Positions 25,801 through 39,055 of a stretch of DNA of 64,000 nt are shown piece by piece (positions within the stretch are counted from its first letter, which is position 1; the number at the start of each line of letters is the position of its first letter). The position numbers were made by a program, and so were the translations under genes. The stretch is from Acanthornis magna. Taxonomy: Eukaryota > Chordata > Aves > Passeriformes > Acanthizidae. The notes below the pieces were generated by a model, which was given only the letters and a program-made list of their open reading frames with translations, did no database searches and was not told the origin of the DNA. The DNA lies in assembly GCA_036785705.1 (NCBI GenBank), contig JAWUZG010000330.1:107501-171500 (forward strand), read 5' to 3'.

Positions 25801-28800
25801 ATACTGACAGGTATCATTATTACACAATACTTTGATTCTTGAAGAAAAAGAAAATAAATTTTAAAAAAAGAAAAATAAAACCTTTTTAAAAATATATAAA
25901 CATATAAAAAGTCTGTATAAAGTAAATAATAGAAAACATAGAATTTCAATATGGCACTCTGAGTGGAAATGGTTAGTTAGCAACAGATCATTCAGCTGGA
26001 AATTTGTATTATGAAAGCTTCCAACACTTTGTCCAACAGACTTCAGTTGACTGCTATAAAGTGAAACCCATTGTGCTAACAATGTAATTATAAAAGGACA
26101 ACATAAACACGCTTATTTTTTTTCTAACAAACATTTCACTGATTATTTTGTCAATATCAGCCAATCAATTTTTGCTTCCAAAACATTATTTATATTATGT
26201 GTTTATTGGTATTTCCATTATATTCCAAACTTGTGTGCATTAAGCATTGCTTAGCTAGTTTTTGGTAATAAATCATAATTGAGCTTCATATACTTTTGGA
26301 TTGAAATAATGTCTGTGCAACACCGACTTGGAACACAGCCACACTCAGTAATGAAATAGAGAGGAGGTGCTGTACTGCCAGCTTAAAAGAGGCATCAAAA
26401 AACATTATTCTTTTCTGCTTTTGGTCATATGTACAGATATGTCGTTGTCCCAAGCAGGAAAAAGAAAAAAAAAAAAATACTGGATTTAACCATTTCTTAT
26501 GAATTTGGAGAAAAACATGACTTGAATTCCAATTTAATGTCTAGGTGGAATCTGTCATGACCATTCACTTCTTTCACCTACTCTTAGTGTTTTTCTGTGT
26601 GTTAAGTATTTTATGTATTGAGAAAATTCGGTAGAGAATTCAAATGTCTGTATGTTACACAAATTTCATTTCTTTTCCCCAAGAATTTAGATGTGTTCTT
26701 AATTAGAGTTTCTCAAGTTGTGAGATACACAAACATTAAAAAGACTAAAACAGACTAATACTATTAAGTTTGTGACAATAAAGACAAGCAAATATATATT
26801 ACTTACAAATAAGGGTATATATGAGTAAAGATAAATATCATGCTAGGACTTCCTCATCTAGGATAATTTCTTATATCATAGAAACACATCTGGTGCAAGT
26901 ATTGAGATTATCTCATTGGCAGGGATTTATCCACAGGTCATAAAGACACACACGGATCTCAGGTGCGGTACTTTGGCTGTGTGCCGAGATCTACATTTCC
27001 ATTCATGTCTAGGTCTGCCACTCTCCTGGCGAAAGTAAACATCAGTCTTTCACTCCTACGTAAACTAGACCACAATCTAGAAATGAAACTATCAGAATTA
27101 CCTGTGCAGCCTTCATGCAGGTTCACTACCGTGGTTTTACTCACCATAGCATATATTAAGATGAATTGCCATTGAGTGAATTACAGGTGATGTCTGAAAG
27201 CACAGAGAAGAGGCAATGCTTCTTTTTTGTGTTTTATGACTAGGCTAGAGGGAGACATTCTCTTGTCCTGGTAAGTCTCAATTTTCTTCACGAAGACATG
27301 CACATAACAGAAAGGGCTAGATTATGAACCCTATTTATATCTTAGTGTAGTGAGAGAGTGTTATCCTAAAGAGGACTTATAACTCTCTTAAATAATGAAG
27401 AAAATAGCTGAAATTGTTTTGGATTACATAGGGGTCTCAAGTAATTACACTTAAAAAGAAGGAAGAGTTGTGTCAGGAAACAGCTTCTAATTTAGCAATC
27501 ATAATGATTGAAAACTTAATTTCATGGAGAGAAATAATTTATATTGCTGTCATCATAAGTGCTCAGAGTGTTTTTTCATTATGAACAGAAAATACTACCT
27601 GAATCAGAGTTAGATTTCAATTTTGGCCTCTCATTTCCTAATGGTTCTAGAGACTTGTATGCCAAGTATATAACTTTAACAAATCTCTGGTGTTACAGTC
27701 CCTAAAAATTGCTATTAAATACATGCACATAGTTACCTATAAATGACTTAGCCAAACTTTCCTGACTATCTTTTGGAGTCTTTTTCCACCTCTTATGTGT
27801 AAGCTCCTTCTAAAATCTTCCACCTTCGTCTGTTGTATGCATCATTCTTGTTCACTGACCTGCATGGTCTCAGAGGAGAAAAAGGAAAAATGCACTTGTT
27901 GAAGTAGTTTAGAAGTCAGAGGTTCATCCTAAAGTAGCTAGAATCATTGATTAATTAATTTCAAAATTAGGCCTTGTATTGGTGAAGAAAGATGATCTTA
28001 ATTGAAGGGGATAGAGCCTGATGCAATTATGATTGCTGGAATATGGAGAAGGTGATGGATACCATCTGTACCAGCTGGAATGTGTGCATAACCTTGGCAC
28101 AGAGACTCAGAGACACTGACCTGGGCATGGCAGGAGTCTCTGCACAGGAGAAAGATTAAAGTTTCCCAGCAAACTGAAAACAGAGAAATATACTGGAAAT
28201 TAAAAGAAAAGGAGTCTATTCATTTAACTGTGCTTAAAGGGGACTCAAATTAGAATCCAATGCTTTGGGCCACTTGGATCTTGTTAGGACTATTTACTTA
28301 CCCTAAAAAGTGAAGGAAATGTCACAGTTAGTTCTTCAAAGCAATTTCTTTTTCAATTAAAATTATTTCATTCTTCAAACAAATTTTCTTTATTCATAAC
28401 TACATTCTGTTAAAGGTCTTGACACTTTGTCAGCAGCAGCAGATGGAAATTAGGTTTGTCTTAGCATCAGACCAATTTGCATTGCAGAAGATCTTAAAAG
28501 ATCATTTTTTGTTAGTGTCTAACTGAGGAAATCTGAAGTTATTTAGTTGAAAGTTGATAGTGTCTACAGCCTTGAAGATCAAATTTTATATATTTTTTAA
28601 CTTCATATGATTTTCTCTGATTCTCTGATCATTCACATTTCTCTTCACTGGGTTGTCTTCACTAACATGTCTATTTTAAAGGGCAGACCCTTTTAAGCAC
28701 AATATTTTTCTGTAATTAGATTATGCTATTCATGCTGCAGCTATGTTTTTCCTTAGTACACACAAACTATTATGGCTGGTTTTGTTTGAGGTTTGTTTTT

Positions 28801-29371
28801 GCCCTTTCCCCTGTATCACAGTCTACATTGATGATTTGCTCTTTTACATTTTCCATATAGCTTTTTGCAAAGCTGTAACAATCTTTTTTCCCCAGCCTTT
28901 CCTGAAGCTCCTTGATATGCATTTATCATTATAAAAAAGCACCTGTCTTCACACAATTTATTTTCTTAGAGAATTTCTCAAATTTATAAAAACAGTTCTT
29001 AATTTTAGGCCTCTTTATCAACTTAGTTTCTTCCCAGTAGATGTAATAACCATTTGTGAAAACATGTAGATATTTAATTCTTGTGTCTGTCTTAGAACAA
29101 TTTCATCTAGATGGTTCTTCATTAAAAAAACTTGTTTAAAAAAAAAAAAGGTAAATATTTTCCTAAATTTTCTCCATTTTATAACCTTTTATTTAGTGGA
29201 ATATGATATAAAACAACAATACAAGTACTTTTTAATGAACATTTCAAATTCTTGATAAACCCATTCTTACCTTTATGTCCTGTATTGTGTCTGCCTACGT
29301 AGTTTTGATATCAGGGAGTCAACACGGAGGGACCTTTGATAGGAGATGTCAATAGCTGCCATGAATTTAGG
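16847..29371. other. AT-rich desert, no gene or mobile element recognised
   Basis: A 12.5-kb stretch without any CR1, LTR or coding exon that I can identify; open frames stay under 93 codons. It contains a G+C-richer segment at about 17780-18130, short (AAAT)n near 18326-18346, (TTTTA)n at 20770-20793 and a CCTT-rich patch near 23830-23865. Confidence 0.6.
20770..20793. repeat. (TTTTA)n short microsatellite
   Basis: Four to five copies of TTTTA/TTTAT in a row, ending in AAGAG. Confidence 0.7.
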
Positions 29372-29862
29372 TGAAATCAGTGCCAGCACACTTCAGACAG
29401 ACCTACTGCTGGCCAAAGCTGAGCCAGTGGCAGCAATGACTCTGTGGTAACATATTTAAGAAGCAAAAACAGCTGCCAAAAAAGCATCCAGGAGACAAGT
29501 GGGACTATGAGAAAGAACCTGCCTTCAAGGTAAGTGGAGAAGGAGGGGTGCTGGAGCTGAGATTCCCCAGCAAACGCCGGTGAAGGCCATGGGAAAGCAA
29601 TGGTGACCCTGAAGCTCATGAAGGTCCACAGAGGAGCAGAGATCCACCTGTGGCCTGTGGAGGACCTCACACAGGAGCAGTGGATGTGTCCTGGAGAGGT
29701 CTGTCACCCACGGTACCCTAACCCACTGCTCTGCTCAGTAATTGGGGAGTGATCTCTCCCTGTCCTTATGAGAATTTTGCTGTATTTTCTCTTTCCTAAG
29801 CAGTTGAGGAGGGGCAGCGATAGAGGGCTTGGTGGGCACCAGGAAAAGTCTACCCATCTCTC
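29372..29862 (+). mobile_element. Deleted ERV LTR (same family as 49454-50532)
   Basis: It matches the U3 end, R and U5 of the LTR at 49454-50532 in the same order. Shared blocks are CTGGCCAAAGCTGAGCCA, the TATA-like ATATTTAAG at 29452-29460, GGTGCTGGAGCTGAGATTCC, GCAGAGATCCACCTG, then GTAATTGGGGAGTGATCTCT and CTTGGTGGGCACC. The upstream U3 is missing or unrecognisable, and the segment holding AATAAA in the full copy is deleted between about 29690 and 29735. Both termini are decayed, so no target-site duplication can be read. Edges are approximate (about 20 bp). With no intact poly(A) signal it is not a functional LTR. Confidence 0.8.
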
Positions 29863-32800
29863 TGCCTTAGCAGCTTTATCCTGTGCACAAACTTCTGCTG
29901 ATACACAGCTTGCTGTAGCCCCTTCATTAAAGAGAGGGTTATTGAATGCTCTCTCTAGCTGGTAATACATCTTTTACAAGACCTTAGTGACAGCCACTGA
30001 GACTTAGAGTGTTTTAGTAAACTCTCCTAAGTAGTATGGAATAAAATTCATTTGTCTCAGAAAATCTAAAAATGCCTATTGTTCTAAAATCTCATTCGTT
30101 TCTTGTTTTCCAGGCCAAAACTTGATTCACTTGCCACCATTTTAAATAGTTACAGGCATCCGATTACTTAGAGATTTTTTATTGGAAGCCACTGGTAGCT
30201 GGTGCACAGCTGTGCACTATCATCACCATAAATATATGGGTTGAAGTAACATCTCCTTTGCATATTTTGCTTTTCTCTTGTAGTTAAAGGGTGTGTGGTG
30301 TGGCACACACTGCATGGAACGGTGTGGTTTTTGAATACCGTAGGAGAATGTTAGGGGTAAGATACCCTTTCCAGTTTTTACGTCTTTAATTGTGTTGAGA
30401 GTTTGTGTTACTGGGTTCTCTATTGTCTGTTCCTGGTAGATAGGACATGTGGGAGTGATACTCCTGCTCTGTGATCTACTGTGTCAAACACCACAGATGG
30501 GTTTGGCAATATTATCTCAATCTCTGTCCCTGATCAGTTTCAGTATTTGTACATTGATCTGTGAGCTGTTCCCTGGTGGGGCGCTGATAACACAAAATCC
30601 AGTTGCCAGCTGACATAATATTTTCCTGATATAGTACTTGGTTAGGACTTCCTTGGAGCCTTCACCCATGAAGCGTACTTGGAGCTGTGTTCAAAGCTCA
30701 CAGGAGAATTGGACAACCTGCTATATTTTCTGATTTTAGGCCCTCAAGGTCAGTACCTAGAAAGCGATTTGTACTATCAGTTGCTTCTAAACAGCCAGGC
30801 AGAGATGTAAGGAAACTGAAAATAAAAATTAACTTGCATGACTTAATTATTTGGTTTTTTTACTTATTTAGTAAACTCAATTTTTAGATTTGGGTTAGGT
30901 TATCTTCATATGTAGGTTAGCAGATATGGATATGCCCATATGGTGTTTCAAACCCAATTTGACTCTCTTTGAAAGCTTTCGGACAAAGTATTTCCAGCCT
31001 AGCATAGATAAAATAAACATAGAGAAATTCTTTTTGATAGTTTGGCAATAGGCAACAGTATCCAAGCAACAATGGGGTTTGGTGTTTTGCTTCCCTCCAG
31101 AAAAAAAACTTTAGTATCATTTTAAAAACGAATGAAGAAGGTCTTCTTTCTCTTTTTTTAACTTGCTTTATTTATTTACTTATTTCAGGGTATCCTTCTT
31201 CTCCTTCTTCTCCTTTCTCCTCCTCCTCCCCCTCCTCCTCCTCCCCTTCCTCCTTTTTTTAAGAAGGTACTCAACAATATTCATCACTCAGTCTTATAGT
31301 CTTTAAGCAATTCTTTGACAACATTTCATGTAGTTTACAACATAACAATTGCTACCCGAAGGACAAAATTAAATTCTACCGAGAATATGAAGTGATAGAC
31401 TCTTATCTTGAGTAAAAAATTAATATTTTTGTCATCCAACAATGTCTCAGTTGAAAAACAGTAACAAAACAGATCATGTCATTCTTCTGAAATACACTGG
31501 ATGCAAGCTATACCTGAACTGGCCCAAGGACTGATGTTTTTCAGTATAGTGGTAGCTATATACTTTGGCATCTGAATTTAAAAAAATAGCTGTAATACTA
31601 CTACTAAGTCAAGGGTAGAAAAAAATAATTCTTGAATCACCCTAATGTAATCTGTTCAGGAAAAGGTATGAAGGGGGTGAAATACAGCACATGGGGTTTT
31701 AGATGCAACAATACTTCAAAATCTGCTACTAGAAATTCACCTTAAAAAAACCCAAAATGCATGGTTTCCGAATGTTATCTTTATGTATATTCTGATTTGA
31801 GATTTTCCTTTGGAGCCAAACACTTTAAAGGTAATGAAGATAATGGATGGCTGTAGCTTAGGCAGCAGCAGTTGCAGTATCATGTCTAACAAAAGAGAGC
31901 CTCATTAAAACTGTCAAAGAGAAAAATTATTTCTAACTGAAGTTAAGTGAGTGAGTAGAGGTAATTTTACTAGTTTACTTTTTTTTTTCCTCTTTTTCGC
32001 ATAAAATACTATGTGGTGGAGAGCTCTAGAGAAAACACAGCAGATAATGAAATATTGGAAAAAGCTAGATTCAAAATTAGTGCTAGAGGAATGCTCACTC
32101 AAGCACTGCTAACTCTGGTGCTTGGATGCATGTACTGCCAAGCAAACATTGTGAAAATAGTAGACATCTTGGTCATTATCATAATAATTTAAATATGAAT
32201 GTAAACAACGATAGGCCTAATTTATGAATTGCCTTATTTTTGGTTCTGCCACATTCAGCTCTCAAATTTGAAGTGAGGTAAATTCATTGTAGGAGAGGAG
32301 AAGGAAACAAGCTGTCAAGGTGGCTAAATGATCTGAAGTGTTTAGTGTGTGTTTTGAATGCACAGCTCTAGAGAGTGAGGGAAAAATGGCTTTATTTTGA
32401 AACAATTTAGAAACCCTTTGTCCGCCAACGAATTTGCACAGCCAATTCTATTCTTACAGACACATTATTAGTGACATTAATTTCTTTAAATACACTCTAT
32501 CAATTAGTACTACCACTGCACATCCTTCAAAATTTCTTTACTGTGAAAATATTTGTATTTCTAGATCTCTTTATTTGTTCCACTTTACAGGGCAACACTT
32601 TAGGCCTCTTGAGATGCCATAGAATACAAGATACAAAAAGGAATTTAAAATACAGAACATATTTTTTAGGCAAGTAAGATGTAATACAAGGGTTGCAACA
32701 CTATGTAGCCATGGCCTTTGTCGAGGAAAAATAGATTGTCTTCTCTACATGGCCATCTAAGGTATGTAAAAATTTATTCATAGAGATCTTAGAGACCCTT

Positions 32801-35800
32801 GGCATTAATGGACAAAAATATTCCATGGTGAATATAATGAGCTGCTTTATGAATCTTGAAAATATTTTGAATACGACAGAGCTATTGCAAGAAGGGCTGA
32901 AGAGAACCTCAGTAAGAAAACCTTACGTGCACTTCTCCATGTTCCCAACAAGATAAGAAGGATTTAACTACTCACATTGCTACTATGGGGGAGTAGTAGC
33001 ACTGACTCCTTCTCTAATGGCTACATTAAAAAAAAATTCAAAGATGGATAACAATTTTATTTTTCTGAGGGAAAAGAAGGTGGTGGAGAATCCAAGGGTC
33101 TAGAGATGGCTATCTGCTCCCTTTCCCACTCCAACCCAAAGAGAAGAAATTCAAATATCCTGCAGTGCTTCCCCTTCTCTCTGCTGTTTCGCACAATATT
33201 TACTCAGCATCCTGCCTGCTTCAGCTGCCATCTTGAGAAAGGTAAGTTTCGTTATTGTAGAGTTGTGAAGATCATGACTTAATAAAGTCACCCAGCTTTC
33301 TAAAGTTGTCCATGAGTATGTCTGCCTCATGTACCATAGCAAATATCTGTAACTAAATTTATGAATTACTTGCTTCTCTTTGACATGTCTAACTATGAAT
33401 GACTGAATGCTACATACAGAAGACAAACACGTGAATATCCAAGGGCAGTTCCATTTGTTTTGATGAATAGCATCAAACCAGTTGATAAGATGCTAAATAA
33501 ATATTGTTTCCAGCAGTTTCCATTGTTATGCCTAATGTGCTGCACCCACTCCACAAAAGAAAATATATATTTTGCTGAGTTTCCTCCTACAAGTTGGGAT
33601 GGTGTACAATCAAATTAATCAAAGAAGATGAAAGCAGAAGTGGATTGTGATTGTCCTGGGGCTGCTGGCATCAAAATATGAAATTATTAAAAACAAGGTC
33701 TTCAAAAGTCATAAAACTCCAGCATTTGCAAGAATTGAAGTAGAATATGAAAGGCAAAACATTATTGGAGTAAAGAGGAATGGAAATTATTGTTGCTGTC
33801 TTAGTGGAGAAAAAGAACTCATCCCTCACTTGTGAATGAAATGGCTCTCACAATAGACAGTACCTTTTGAAATTACTGTGATCGTTAGGATTCCAGGGGA
33901 TGAGTTAAGAGAAATTGAAGGATGCATATTCTGGTGCTAAAACAGTGAAAATGTATTCCTTCTCAACGACAGACAGACAAACCAGATCATTTTATAAGGA
34001 GGTGTTTTACTGAAAGTATTGCAACTTTGTAGTTCCCTGGGAAAATGAAGAGAAATGTAGAAATTGGACGAGATGGAACCAGATTTTTCATTCCACATAT
34101 TGACTGCACAAGTCACTTTCAATAAATCTACTGTTTATTACTTCTACAATCTACTGTTGTTATTACTTGAGGCAGCACTTTGTTGACTTTAAGAAGGCTG
34201 GTACAAAATGTTCCATTTAGTAAGAGAGCCTTCTGGTGTCAGAAAATGAAGTTTCTTTTAAAGAACATATTTGAGTATGTTTTCCAGTATGTAACGGTAA
34301 GAAACATTAATTAAGTGTAACAGGTCTCTCACCAAATAGCTGCCAAGATAATCTGATTAGAAAGTCACTTTTTTCAGACAGGTATGGAATTAAAACTGTG
34401 TGGTAAAATGAAGCAATATGTATGCTCTTTTACCAGATCTTAGGACCGATCGTTTCCATCAAAAGGTAGTGCCCCAAAACCTAGCGAAGTCTAAAGTAAT
34501 GATTTCAGTTCCTAGGGTGATAAAAGGACAAGAATCACATCTATTTCAAGAAGCAGAATACCACCCTAACTCATGTTTACATTAAAACCCCAACAGGGTC
34601 TTTACCCCAGCAGAGTTTTGGGGATGTGTTGTTGCCCCACAGGAGTATGATAGTCAAAGTTTGCTAGATGAGATCTGGGTCTGACATGGTTTTTTCCCTG
34701 AAAAGTGTACTAACAGTGTAGTCAAGCAAATGCTGGCTGCTTCCCCAATAAACAGGTTCCAGAAACACTTGCCTTGAACTCTTGGACAGGACCCACTGAA
34801 CTTTGGAAGTTCATGGAGATCTCTCTCTTTTCTTTCCATGACATTCCAGAAAAACAATGTCCAGACAATATTGACAGCGTGAAGGAAACAGACTTCTACA
34901 TTAAGGGAATTCTCCTGTATTTCTGCTTCTGCCCTTTGTTCCTCCTCCAGTGCCACCTGAATAGCTGTCAGACACTAATTAGCTGACACTGTATTTTTTC
35001 TCCTACCATAGGGTATCGAAGTCTGCTTGCTGACTTGTCTACATGAGAGGTGTCAGAGGTGAGCAGACTTTTTTCTAGGATAGTAATCACTGTAGCCCAG
35101 GTTAATACTTAGGCATTTAGAGTGGAAGAAGTTTAGCAGATGGTGTCTCCGTCTAGCACAATGGTATCCACCACCAATGCATCCAAGACCACCGGAGAGA
35201 ATTACCTTGTGAAGGAGCTTCTGAATCGCTGCTTTAGAAACTGTCTAGACAAATGCATCTTACTGGAAACAGAATTTTAAATACCTTAGAGTGAATTGCC
35301 CAAATCACTAACTACTAACATAGCAATCCCTTGAGAAAAGAGGAAAAAAGCTGAATATTGCTACTTTTTGGCTCTGCTTTTAGGACTTTTCCAATAACAA
35401 CCTAGCACATGCTAAAAACCTTTAGGCTATTCAGAGACAGTGCTATGACTACACAGGACAGCAGCAAAATGAAGAGGGTGAAATCCGTTCCATGAAATGT
35501 GGGAGCTGGCTCCATTTAGATTCTGTCTTAGGATTCAGCAAATTCTATGTCTGGCATATATATTCCAAGTCCCCATCGAAAGCTGTGGTCACATTATTTT
35601 CTGATTATAATTTATTTATTTTGAAGTGTGATATATGACCTTTTTTGTGTGTGTATGCACTGCAATAAGCACCAGATTCTAACCAACAGCACAAAACCTT
35701 TGAGCCAGCATACAAAAATCACAATCTAACTTTTGCTTTACAGTGTAAAATGACCCTCAACTTACCTTTTTTGTTTGCTAAAATATGAATTGAGATACTG

Positions 35801-37182
35801 CTGCTGGTATTTTATTGTTATCTGATTTGATTTCATTAGCTTCTTATAATGACATTACATAAATAATTGTCATTTAGAATTGTTAATTGATCTATGACTT
35901 CTGCAATAGAAAAAACATGATTCAGTAAAGCACCAGCATACCATACTTTGCATACCAGCAAAGAACTGACATTTATGAGACTCAGCTGCCTACTTAAAAT
36001 TTAGATAACTTCGAGCAGTATTGATGAAATCTGATATCCTTTTAGAGGTGGTAGCATAGTTTGAGTGATTTGCTTGATATGATGTCTGCCATCTCTATGT
36101 TAGAACTTTAACATATTTGAAAGCCTCTCAGTTTGACCTTGTCTTGCAGCCAAGCCAAAGAGCAATTAGAATACACTACCAAAGACTTATGTAAGTCTAT
36201 GTCAATCCCATAAAAATTCATTGTGTATGCTCACTCCATAATGTGTAAAGAAATCCGTGAATCTGTAGAGTACCTCATAGATATAAATAGATATTTCAGT
36301 ATAATTTCATGATATATTGGACTTAGAAGTGAGCCAATTTCAGCCTTTAATATGGCTGAAATCTATGGCCAAATCCAGGCCATAGTTTTGCAACACTGCA
36401 AACCAGGTAAGAGGCATGAATAAAAGGAAGGTTTCAAAGTGATGGAGGGAAGTGTTAATATGTACAATAAAGAACACATTTTTGAATGCACTGCTTTGTA
36501 ATCAAAAAACCCCTTTGATAAAACTGAATTTGTTCTATGAAAATAATGATTCACTATTATTGATTCATAGCCATAGTTAAGTTTGCAAAGCTATTAACTG
36601 GACATATTAATTTCAATCTGATCTCGGAAAGAAAAATGAAAATAATTAGAGATTACTAAATGAACAAGAAAGCAGAAGCTTACCCTGTCACTACCTTAAA
36701 TGAAACATTTGAAAGCCAAGGCACTCTGCGTTCCCATACTCTAGATTGTAATTATCTGATCACAAGGAAAAATTAATAACACAGATGTAGGAATCTCAGT
36801 AACCATTTCTGACTCACTAAGGTGTTTGTAAGAAAAAGGTCAAAGAAAATGGGACAATTTATTATGTGAAATGCTCAAGAGTTTGAGGATTTCTACTTAT
36901 TTATTATTTATTTACTGCCACATCCATTCATTAAAGACATAGATTATGATTTCCTGGTCTTTTTTTCTCTCCTCCTCTTGACATACAAAGAGAAAGAAAA
37001 GAGAGAAAGAAATGACATTATTAAAGAAGCTCATTCCAAAATGCACCTTTCTTTGAATAAATTAGTTTAGTAAGTGAGATCGTGAATTTTTAAGGAGGAA
37101 CATGTGTGACTGAAAAAATGAACGAAATGGTTTTGTGAAAAATGTTAAGGACGGCAAATGTTTCTAAAGTGCTATATTAATC
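29863..37182. other. AT-rich unique sequence, no gene recognised
   Basis: No open frame over 100 codons and no element I can assign. Contains the pyrimidine tract at 31193-31260. Segments at about 30280-30700 and 34430-34990 are less AT-rich and could be very old repeats, but no family signature is visible. Confidence 0.55.
31193..31260. repeat. (TCC/TTC)n polypyrimidine tract
   Basis: Sixty-eight consecutive pyrimidines built from TTC and TCC triplets, ending in a T run. It is not a clean array; the mixed triplets suggest an old, interrupted microsatellite. Confidence 0.9.
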
Positions 37183-38011
37183 ATAGAATGAATTAGAATT
37201 AAAAATCATCTAGTTCCAATCCCCCTGTCAAGTGCAAGGATACGATCACTAGATTAGATTAGTCAGACTCTTGCAACTGGCTTTGAACAACTGCAGGGAG
37301 GGAGCATCCACAGGTTCCCTGAGAAAGCTGTTCCAGTGATTTCCTGCTCTCTGGGTATAGAATTTGTTCCCAATGTCTAATCTACATCTAACCCCTTCCA
37401 GTTTAAAACTGAAACCCCTTGTCCTATAAGCACAATCTTTGATAAAATCTGTTGTCACCTTCCCTGTAAGCCCTGTTTAGGTACTGCAAGGCTGCCTTAA
37501 GTTCTCCCTGGAGCCTTCTCTTCTCCAGGCTGAACAATTCCAAGTCTCTCAGTCTTTCTCCACAGAAAATGTGACTTCCCGATAATTTTTGTGGGCCTCC
37601 TCTGGACCCACTCAAGCAGGTCTATGTCTTTTTGTGCTGGGGACCCCAGAGCTGGACTCAGTGCTCCAGGTGGGGTCTCACAGGGTAGGCATAGAGGGAT
37701 AAAATCACCTCCCTTGACCTGCAGCCCAAGATGTGATTTGTCCGCAAGCACATATTGCCAGGACATATTCAGATTTTCATCCAGCATTCCCCTGAGGTCC
37801 TTCTTGGCAGTTCTGCTCCCAATCTAATCATGAGCCAGGCTGTCTCCATGCTTGCCCTGACCTTCCACTAGGCCTTGTTGAAGGTTAGCATGGGCCCACC
37901 TCCCTTGTTTGTCAATGTACATCTGATGGGCATTCCTTCCCTCTGGAGTACCTACACTACTAAGCCTGGGGTCATCCACAGGTGTGTTGAGTGTACACAC
38001 AACACCACTGT
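37183..38011 (-). mobile_element. CR1 LINE, 3' half (split by solo LTR)
   Basis: Read on the minus strand this is the 3' end of a CR1. On the plus strand it starts with the terminal ATCATAGAATGA and then the CTAGTTCCAATCCCC block typical of the CR1 3' UTR. Minus translation of 37249-37458 gives RCRLDIGNKFYTQR and GNHWNSFLREP, and 37424-37615 gives LFSLEKRRLQGELKAA, both from the ORF2 C-terminus. The element is interrupted at 38011 by an LTR and resumes at 38538. Confidence 0.92.
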
Positions 38012-38226
38012 TGTGGTGGTCTCAACCATCTTGAGAGTACCGGGGAGCCAAAAGGTCCTAAGATAGCAGAAATACTCCCTGGGTGCTAAATGGTCTCTCC
38101 CCAAGGTTATGTTAATCTCCCTATGTTGATTGGCCTTGACCTGGTCCCTGACTCCACCCCTCCCTTCTTCCCATTGGTTGTGGATGTATCTCCCCACCTT
38201 CTCCCCAACCCTATTGGCCCCAGACC

Positions 38227-38234
38227 TTTATAAG
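38227..38234 (+). promoter_or_regulatory. LTR TATA box
   Basis: TTTATAAG lies 11 bp downstream of a CCTATTGGCC box (38209-38218) and about 52 bp upstream of the AATAAA. This is standard LTR promoter spacing. Whether it is still active is unknown. Confidence 0.7.
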
Positions 38235-38285
38235 AATGGCCACTCACAGCCATTCTTTCTCTTTCATGGCTGGACCCTTTTGAAG

Positions 38286-38291
38286 AATAAA
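38286..38291 (+). promoter_or_regulatory. LTR polyadenylation signal AATAAA
   Basis: A canonical hexamer inside the solo LTR, 52 bp after the TATA box. It marks a short R region. Confidence 0.7.
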
Positions 38292-38537
38292 CCTTCAGAA
38301 ACTCAGAAACATGACTGAGCTCTCTGAGTTCCTTGTCTCTGGTAACGCTGAGCTAATCAGAGGCTCTGGGGTGTGTGTGACTGTGCAATCTGCCGGCACG
38401 GGTGGGAGAAAAGGTCTGTTTGCACGGTGTGCAAAGTGTAGCATCAGCCGGGAGTGTCTGTCTGAGCAATCGAGACACTTCTGGAACACACAGAGGACCT
38501 AATCTCACCCCACCACCACCCCACGTTACCCCACTGT

Positions 38538-39055
38538 CCATGCCCCCAGAAGAGATAACACTGGTCCCGATACAGACCGCAGAAGGACACCCTTCATTGC
38601 TAATCTCTACCCAAACACTGACAGTAACTTTTTGAGGGTGACCATCCAGTCCATTCTTTACTCTCTGGATGGTCCACCTGTCAAGTCCATGCCTCTCCAG
38701 TTTAGAGACACCAGTCAAGTCCATCTAGACATCAGTTCCTGTTCCCTTAACCAGCAATGCTCTTCACAGAAGCCCACCAAGTTTGTCAGGCATGATATGC
38801 CCTTAGAGAAACCACGTTGGCAGGCACCAATCCCCTCTCTGCTTCCTATGTACCCTAGCACAGGCTCCATGGGGATCTGCTCCATGATCTTGCTGAACAC
38901 AGAGGTGAAACTGACTGGCCTGTTGTTCCTCACCTCTTTCTACTTTCCTTTTTAAAAAATAGGTGGTTATAATTCCCTTTTTTCCAGGAACTGGGAATTT
39001 TACAGCTCTGCCATGACTTTTCAAATACAATGCTCTTGTCATTACTACCATCACA
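38538..39055 (-). mobile_element. CR1 LINE, 5' part of the split copy (RT region)
   Basis: Continuation of the CR1 at 37183-38011 beyond the inserted LTR. On the plus strand it runs from CCATGCCCCCAGAAGAGATA through CACTGGTCCCG and GGATCTGCTCCATGATCTTG to TGCCATGACTTTTCAAATAC. The left edge is exact because of the LTR duplication; the right edge, the 5' truncation, is judged by loss of similarity near 39055. Same orientation and degree of decay as the other half. Confidence 0.9.
38715..38933 (-). pseudogene. CR1 ORF2 reverse-transcriptase remnant
   Basis: Minus translation gives NNRPVSFTSVFSKIMEQI followed by RGFSKGISCLTNLV. These are the two motifs at the start of the CR1 RT domain (RPVSLTS...KIMEQI and the GF-KG-SCLTNL block). 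Sequence beyond this is frameshifted and the following catalytic part is interrupted by the LTR insertion. It is a dead remnant. Confidence 0.85.

Larger units (their letters stand above)
38012..38533 (+). mobile_element. Solo ERV LTR inserted in CR1
   Basis: A 522-bp LTR starting TGTGGTGGTCTC and ending GTTACCCCA, flanked by the 4-bp direct repeat CTGT (38008-38011 and 38534-38537). Removing it and one CTGT restores a continuous CR1 sequence across the junction, which fixes the edges. It carries CCTATTGGCC (a reversed CCAAT box), TTTATAAG and AATAAA in the right order for plus-strand sense. A 4-bp duplication is typical of gammaretrovirus-like (class I) ERVs; that class call is inference. 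No internal viral sequence is present, so it arose by LTR-LTR recombination or is a lone LTR. Confidence 0.88.
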
